DNA of 64,000 bases from Galeopsis tetrahit. Lineage: Eukaryota > Streptophyta > Magnoliopsida > Lamiales > Lamiaceae. Below are positions 58,790 to 64,000 of the stretch, piece by piece. The position numbers and the translations under genes were made by a program. Location: NCBI GenBank assembly GCA_963675135.1, contig OY776125.1, positions 41,446,513-41,510,512 on the forward strand, read 5' to 3'. The notes beneath the pieces are model-generated. The model ran no database searches. It was not told the DNA's origin and was given only the letters and a program-made list of their open reading frames with translations. How positions within the stretch are numbered: the stretch's first letter is position 1; each line of letters begins with the position of its first letter.

Positions 58790-60229
58790 ATTCTAATGCC
58801 GTCGCTTCAACAACTTTAAAAGTACAACGTCGACCAACTTTAGTAGAGTTATCTCTCAAGAATCTGCTAAATCCAGATTGAAAAATTAGGCGTTTAACTT
58901 CATTCTTCAAGGACACAATCCAGTACTTATCACCAACAATCAATTTGACAGAAGCTAATGTTAAAATAGAATGCTTGGTGAAAGAGTTTCAAAAACTTTT
59001 AGGTATAGTCTGTAAAAAAATAAAAATAAAATAAGTTGATTAATTTAAAAAAAGAAGAAGATTAAAACATTGAAAGAAATACATGAAAAAATAAAACTTA
59101 CCAAACGACCCCTTTCAAGATTTGATTTTGATACAACACGGGAAAATGAAGATAGGCTGGAAAAGACAGCATCATTGCCTCGGCAGTCCTAGAACGTTTA
59201 GCCAATTTTTTGCCTAAATAATATGATTTTTAAGATTAATATTATAAATAAACAATATAAATGTATAAGAAAAAAATAGTAAAAAGAAATATACATTTAG
59301 TGTGGATTTGTATGTTATTTGAAAAAGAAGGAATTAACGGACCATCTTTGGAATAAACTTTAACCCAAAAAGTAGACAGTCCATCATAAAACATTGTAAC
59401 GTAATCACGTAACTAGATAGAATTTGTTTCAATGAACAAATTAAAACCTTGAGCAAATGTCCAAACTCTATTACCTTCAAGTAATTTAACAACCCAACAT
59501 TCACCGTTAGGTTTTTTTTAATGAATATAGATTGTGAAAAAATTCCACCATAAATCTCATTCATTATTTCAGGAATTATCTGAATGAACAAAAAAAAAAT
59601 AACATACAATTGTTAATAAAATTACCAATTTAGAATCAAATAGTTGAAAAACATCACCAATAAAGTAATTATTTTTCTTCTCACCTAAAAAAAAGAAAAA
59701 AAAAGAACACATATGGATTATAATATTTTATTATAATAATAAAGAAAATGAAGAAAACAAATAAATATAATAAAATTACCAGAAACATCATAATAATCCA
59801 AAATAAGGCGGGGACAACCAATTTCCTTAAGAATACCATTTCTATGATATACTTTAAAGTACATCACAGATGAATCATGCTCAGAGAAGGTAATAAAGTC
59901 ACCAAAATGCAAATTATTAAATTGCTTAATCCCTGAATTTCACCAATTTCACAAACCCTACCAATAACATCTGCAATTTTTTTTAAAGAATATAAAAAAT
60001 TATGTTGTGGAAATATATAAGAAGTAATAAACATAAAATGATAGTTATATTATGTATATTATAAATTTAAAAAATACTGATTAATTGATTTTCATTGAGA
60101 GCATGCCCATTTGAAAAATCAGAAATACGGGTAAAAACAAACATTTCCCTTGGAAAATCATTATCAACAAAAGTTGATACTCTATTGTTTGAAATGAATT
60201 GTATCTTCAGGTTATTTGGAGTTGACTTA
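58790..60229 (-). pseudogene. B3-domain (REM-like) gene remnant, cut by an LTR
   Basis: Three B3-like segments on the - strand, 5' to 3': FGDFITFSEHDSSVMYFKVY (59830-59905); GECWVVKLLEGNRVWTFAQG with LRDYVTMFYDGLSTFWVKVY (59350-59530); and SVKLIVGDKYWIVSLKNEVK with FSRFLRDNSTKVGRRCTFKV (58810-58960). B3 is a plant DNA-binding domain; several per protein is typical of the REM family. A clean intron (about 59009-59099, GTAAGT...TTACAG) joins KRSRTAEAMMLSFPAYLHFP to the last domain. In-frame stops (TAG in NSI*LRDY near 59415, TGA in KSF*NSF near 58990) and a poly-A frameshift near 59515 show it is dead. The 5' part is lost at the LTR starting at 60230. The segment 60060-60229 reads as upstream exon sequence. 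Confidence 0.65.
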
Positions 60230-61736
60230 TGTTGGGAATAAAATGATACATGTTTTGATTAAATACCAAAACCCCCTGAGACATGCCTAAGTCAAGATGA
60301 TTGTGTTCAAAATGTGTTAGAACACATAGCATAAGGCTTGATGAAAAGCTGGTATGTTAGGCAGCTCTTAGATGATTAGATGCACAATGTGAGGGGGAAC
60401 CTATAACTTCAAAATGATCAAGATCAAGTCCCCTCAAGGCTCAAAGTCTGGAACAAACTCTAAGGACAAGAAAACTCCATATGAAACCCAAAACCTTGAT
60501 CAGGAGAGTTGTCCAGAGGAGTTTCTTCTATGCAAGCAGAAGATTGCAAAGCTCAAAAGGACAAGATTAATCAAATATTATGATCAGGAGAATTGTCCAG
60601 AGAAGTCAACTCTATGTGAAAAAGCTCTGATGCTAAAAGACCAAGTATGCTGATCAGGAGAGTTGTCCAGAAGAGTTGTCTCAGCAAGATTGAATCAGAA
60701 CAGATGCTTTAAAGGTTGAAGGTCAACTATGCTGAAGAAGCTAGAGACAACCATACCCTAAAGAACTTCATTGAGACATGCTAAGATCAACTTGGAGTGA
60801 AAGAAAGGGAAAGAGCCAAGTCATCTGAAGAAGAGCAAGCCAACCTTGCTGAAAAGCAAAACTGCTGATAGTGATAAGGAGAGTTGTCCAGTTGATAAGG
60901 AATGTTGTCCTATCATTGGATCAACCTTCAGAAGCCATGTCCTAGTCCTAACAAGAAGTCAAACATTGGGAAAAGTGCTGCAGAAAGAAGACAAAGTCTT
61001 ACAAGCCGTTTATTACCCAAATAAGGACATGTCACTATCAAGAATTTGTCTTCCAGTTTTAAGAACTCAAGGAAGACATTTATAGCAATTTGGGGCTGCC
61101 TCTCCAACGGGCAAATCTCCATTTTGTCTATAAATACAAGGAGTGTGAAGACCATTGAAGCACCTCAACCTTGACAAGAATATCCAACTATCCTACAAGT
61201 TACAGTGCTTTCAAAGCTATCAAAGACTATCTTAGTCTTCAAACACTTCTTCTAAGCTAATCCCAATTGTATATCCATACACAAGCTTAGAGAGATATCC
61301 TATCCTTATACCTTGATCTTCATTGTAAAGGATATCTCATTAGTTGGAACCTTACTTCAACCCTTACCCCTTTCACGTGAGAAAGTGAGAAGATTGTAGT
61401 AGTAGAAGTGGTAGGAGCTGACTGTTGAGAGAAGAACAGTTCAGTTCTGAGTTGAGAAGAGGGTACTAGGACTCTAGACATCCTAGGGATCAATTCACCA
61501 AGGAGTGGTGTTATTGATCAAGTGCACCTTGGCACTATAAAACAAGTTAATTCCAAGAGTGAAGGAATTATCCTGTTAAATCAGGGAAAGTGGATGTAGG
61601 AGCTTGAGTCTCTGAACCACTATAAACTCTTGTGTTGATTTACCTTACAAAGTACTTACATTCATTCAACACTGCACACAAAACTGATCTTTCAAAAGAT
61701 ACATATTCAAAGACTGTGCAAAACTGATTTGGACAA
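60230..61736 (+). repeat. LTR of a Sirevirus-type element A (+ orientation), truncated
   Basis: Starts TGTTGGGAATAAAATG like the Copia-2 LTR and matches the reverse complement of 62037-63538 along its length. Its 3' end is cut at 61736, where another LTR begins. It includes a 79-codon frame (60414-60653) with repeated DQE(S/N)CPE motifs, and repeated GATCAGGAGAGTTGTCCAG units (about 60498, 60582, 60652, and diverged at 60873). A TATAAATACAAG box near 61128 is a candidate promoter element. Confidence 0.85.
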
Positions 61737-63538
61737 TGTTGGTCCTGAAAGGAGTATATAACAAGTGTATGGGGGGGGGGGGAATACACTTGTATGCAAT
61801 TCTTTCCAACTTTGATCAAACCAGAGTTCAGCAAGGTTGTCTTGGACAACTCTGCTGAAGAAGATTAACTCTTCTAAGATAATCAAACTACTAAGTACTA
61901 TTGAGTACTTAGTTGAATAACTATCTAGGGGAGTTATATGTGCGGAATAGTGGTTGGCCCTTTAAGTTTAGACTCCTTTAATTTCTGAAATCACTTTCCC
62001 AATCCAAAACAGTCCAGTTAAGCTTCAGGGAACTTGTCCAAATCAGTTTTGCACAGTCTTTGAATATGTATCCTTGAAAGATCAGTTTTGTGTGCAGTGT
62101 TGAATGAATGTAAGTATTTGTAAAGTAAATCAACACAAGAGTTTATAGTGGTTCAGAGACTCAAGCTCCTACATCCACTTTCCCTGATTTAACAGGATAA
62201 TTCCTTCACTCTTGGAATTAACTTGTTTTATAGTGCCAAGGTGCACTTGATCAAGAACACCACTCCTTGGTGAATTGATCCCTAGGATGTCTAGAGTCCT
62301 AGTACCCTCTTCTCAACTCAGAACTGAACTGTTCTTCTCTCAACAGTCAGCTCCTACCACTTCTACTACAACAACCTTCTCACTTTCTCACTTGAAAGGA
62401 ATAAGGATTGAAGTAAGGTTCCAACTAATGAGATATCCTTTACAATGGAGATCAGTGTATAAGGATAGGATATCTCTCTAAGCTTGTGTATGAATATACA
62501 ATGGGTTCAGCTTAGAAGAAGTGTTTGAAGACTAAGATAGTCTTTTGAAAGCTTGAATGTTCTATGAGCTTCAGAATGCTTGAGTAGATTGATTCTGTTG
62601 AGGTTTGTTGGATGCTTTCAAATGGTCTTCACACTTCTGTATTTATAGACAAAATGGAGGATTTTCCCGTTGGAGAGGCAGCCCCAAATTGCTATAAATG
62701 TCTTCCTTGAATTCTTCAAACTGGAAGACAGATTCTTGATAGTGACATGTCCTCATTTGGGTAATAAACGGCTTGTAAGACTTTGTCTTCATTCTGCAGC
62801 ACTTTTCCCAATGTTTGACTTCTTGTTAGAACTTGGACATGGTTTCTGAAGGTTGATCCAATGGTAGGACAACATTCCTTATCATCTGGACAACTCTTCT
62901 TATCACTTATCAGCAGTTTTGCTTTTCAGCAAGGTTGGCTTGCTCTTCTTCAGATGACTTGGCTCTTTCCCTTTATTTTACTCCAAGATGATCTTGGCAT
63001 ATTGCATTTCTTTAGGGTATGGTTGTCCTTAATTCTTCAGCATAGTTGACCTTCAACCTTTAGAGTATCTGTTAATCTTGCTGAGACAATTCTTCTGGAC
63101 AACTCTTCTGATCAGCATATTTGGTCTTTTATCATCAGAGCATTTTACTCATAGAGTTGGCTTCTCTGGACAACTCTCCTGATCAAAAGCTTTTGAGTAG
63201 CCTTGTCCTTTTGAGCTAGGTAAGCTTGTTCTTGCATATGGACAGCTTCTTTGGACAACTCTCCTGATCAGAGTTTTTGGTTTTCCATAGAGTGTCCTTG
63301 TTCTTAAGTGATTGTTCCAGGATTTTGAGCCTTGAGGGGACTTGATCTTGATCATTTTAAAAGTAGGTTCCCCCTCAAATTGTGCATCTGATTGTCTAAG
63401 AGCTGCCTAACATTTCAGCTTCTCATCTAGCCTATAATCTATATGTTCTAACATTTCTAGAACATATTTATCTTGACTTAGGCATGTCTCAGGAGGTTTT
63501 GGTATTAGATCAAAACATATCTCATTTTATTCCCAACA
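61737..63538 (-). repeat. 3' LTR of Sirevirus-type element B (- orientation)
   Basis: 1,802 bp from TGTTGGTCCTGAAAGG to TTTATTCCCAACA on the + strand. On the - strand it has TG...CA ends and shares the terminal TGTTGGGAATAAAATG and the CTTGGCACTATAAAAC segment with the Copia-2 LTR. It is inserted in the LTR of element A; the expected target duplication is GACAA (61732-61736), with its partner outside the window. Confidence 0.88.
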
Positions 63539-64000
63539 ATTTCCCCCTTTTTGATGATGCCAAAACTTACACATTTTAAGCAAAAGTGACTTATCTACAC
63601 CTATTACATATATCTTCAGAAGACATGACTAAGGTCAATATTCCTGAAAAGACAATGTGTTAGTGTATTCACTGTTTTTGTTGCAAGTAGGTTTCATAGA
63701 TAGGCATAGAGAGATGAGTGTTTCTTGATTCAAAATAAGTTCAACTATCATTCATTCAAAGATCATTACAAACATGTTGATAGTTGAAATTAACATATCA
63801 GAGCATGAATCAATAACACTTAAATACATCAGAGCATTTCATTCTAACAATTCAAGACATAAATAAGATTTTCAGCATCAGAGCACAGAGCTTGTATCAG
63901 AGCAGTCCATAATAAATCAGAGCAAACAAATTAGCACACCACATCAGCAATCTTGACCATATTTCAGCATAGTTGATCAATCAAGAAAGGTCAGAAGACT
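63539..64000 (-). mobile_element. PPT and 3' internal region of element B
   Basis: Begins with ATTTCCCCCTTTTTGATGATGCC, the same polypurine tract context as Copia-2 at 28766. It then carries non-coding sequence with many CATCAGAGCA/ATCAGAGCA repeats (63800-63930). Coding parts of the element would lie to the right of the window. Confidence 0.75.

Overview
This is a plant nuclear window, most likely from a eudicot. It carries an intronless GRAS transcription factor gene of the SHORT-ROOT clade, spliced fragments of plant gene families (wall-associated kinase, PHD/GNAT chromatin reader, B3 domain), and a dense set of plant transposable elements. There is no bacterial-type gene organisation. I cannot name the species.

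Left flank (1-11272): a GC-rich CCG-repeat stretch; two copies of a non-coding LTR element whose interior is full of the heptamer CTTTGTG (481-1989 and about 8690-10762); several MITEs with readable target-site duplications; a miniature TRIM element (7712-8007); and the one apparently intact host gene, the SHR-like GRAS gene at 5724-6992 on the + strand.

Centre (11273 to at least 54125): one nested structure of transposons. The outermost layer is an autonomous-type Helitron on the - strand, with its Rep half at 48090-52250 and its helicase half at 11609-13204. A CACTA element (13208-48086, TSD TTC) sits in the helicase reading frame. A Copia element (13750-44733, TSD ACTAT) sits in that CACTA. 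Two further elements sit in that Copia: a full Sirevirus-type Copia (27162-42135, TSD ACAGA) in its gag zinc knuckle, and a second CACTA (16202-21666, TSD ATG) in its third ORF. A hAT-type MITE (18180-18606) lies within the second CACTA. Target-site duplications, reading-frame continuity across the insertion points and LTR divergence all give the same order of events.

The youngest large element, the Sirevirus at 27162-42135, has complete LTRs, PBS, PPT, gag and pol, plus a third ORF region of about 1,594 codons that stays in one frame but has two in-frame stops. Its protease motif has Glu in place of the catalytic Asp. The older Copia is degraded, mostly by stop codons that transitions can explain.

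Right flank (54126-64000): AT-rich sequence; fragments of a WAK gene and a PHD/GNAT gene; three more MITEs; a B3-domain (REM-like) pseudogene on the - strand cut by an LTR at 60230; and two related Sirevirus-type LTRs in head-on orientation, making a large inverted repeat. The internal region of the last element runs off the window.
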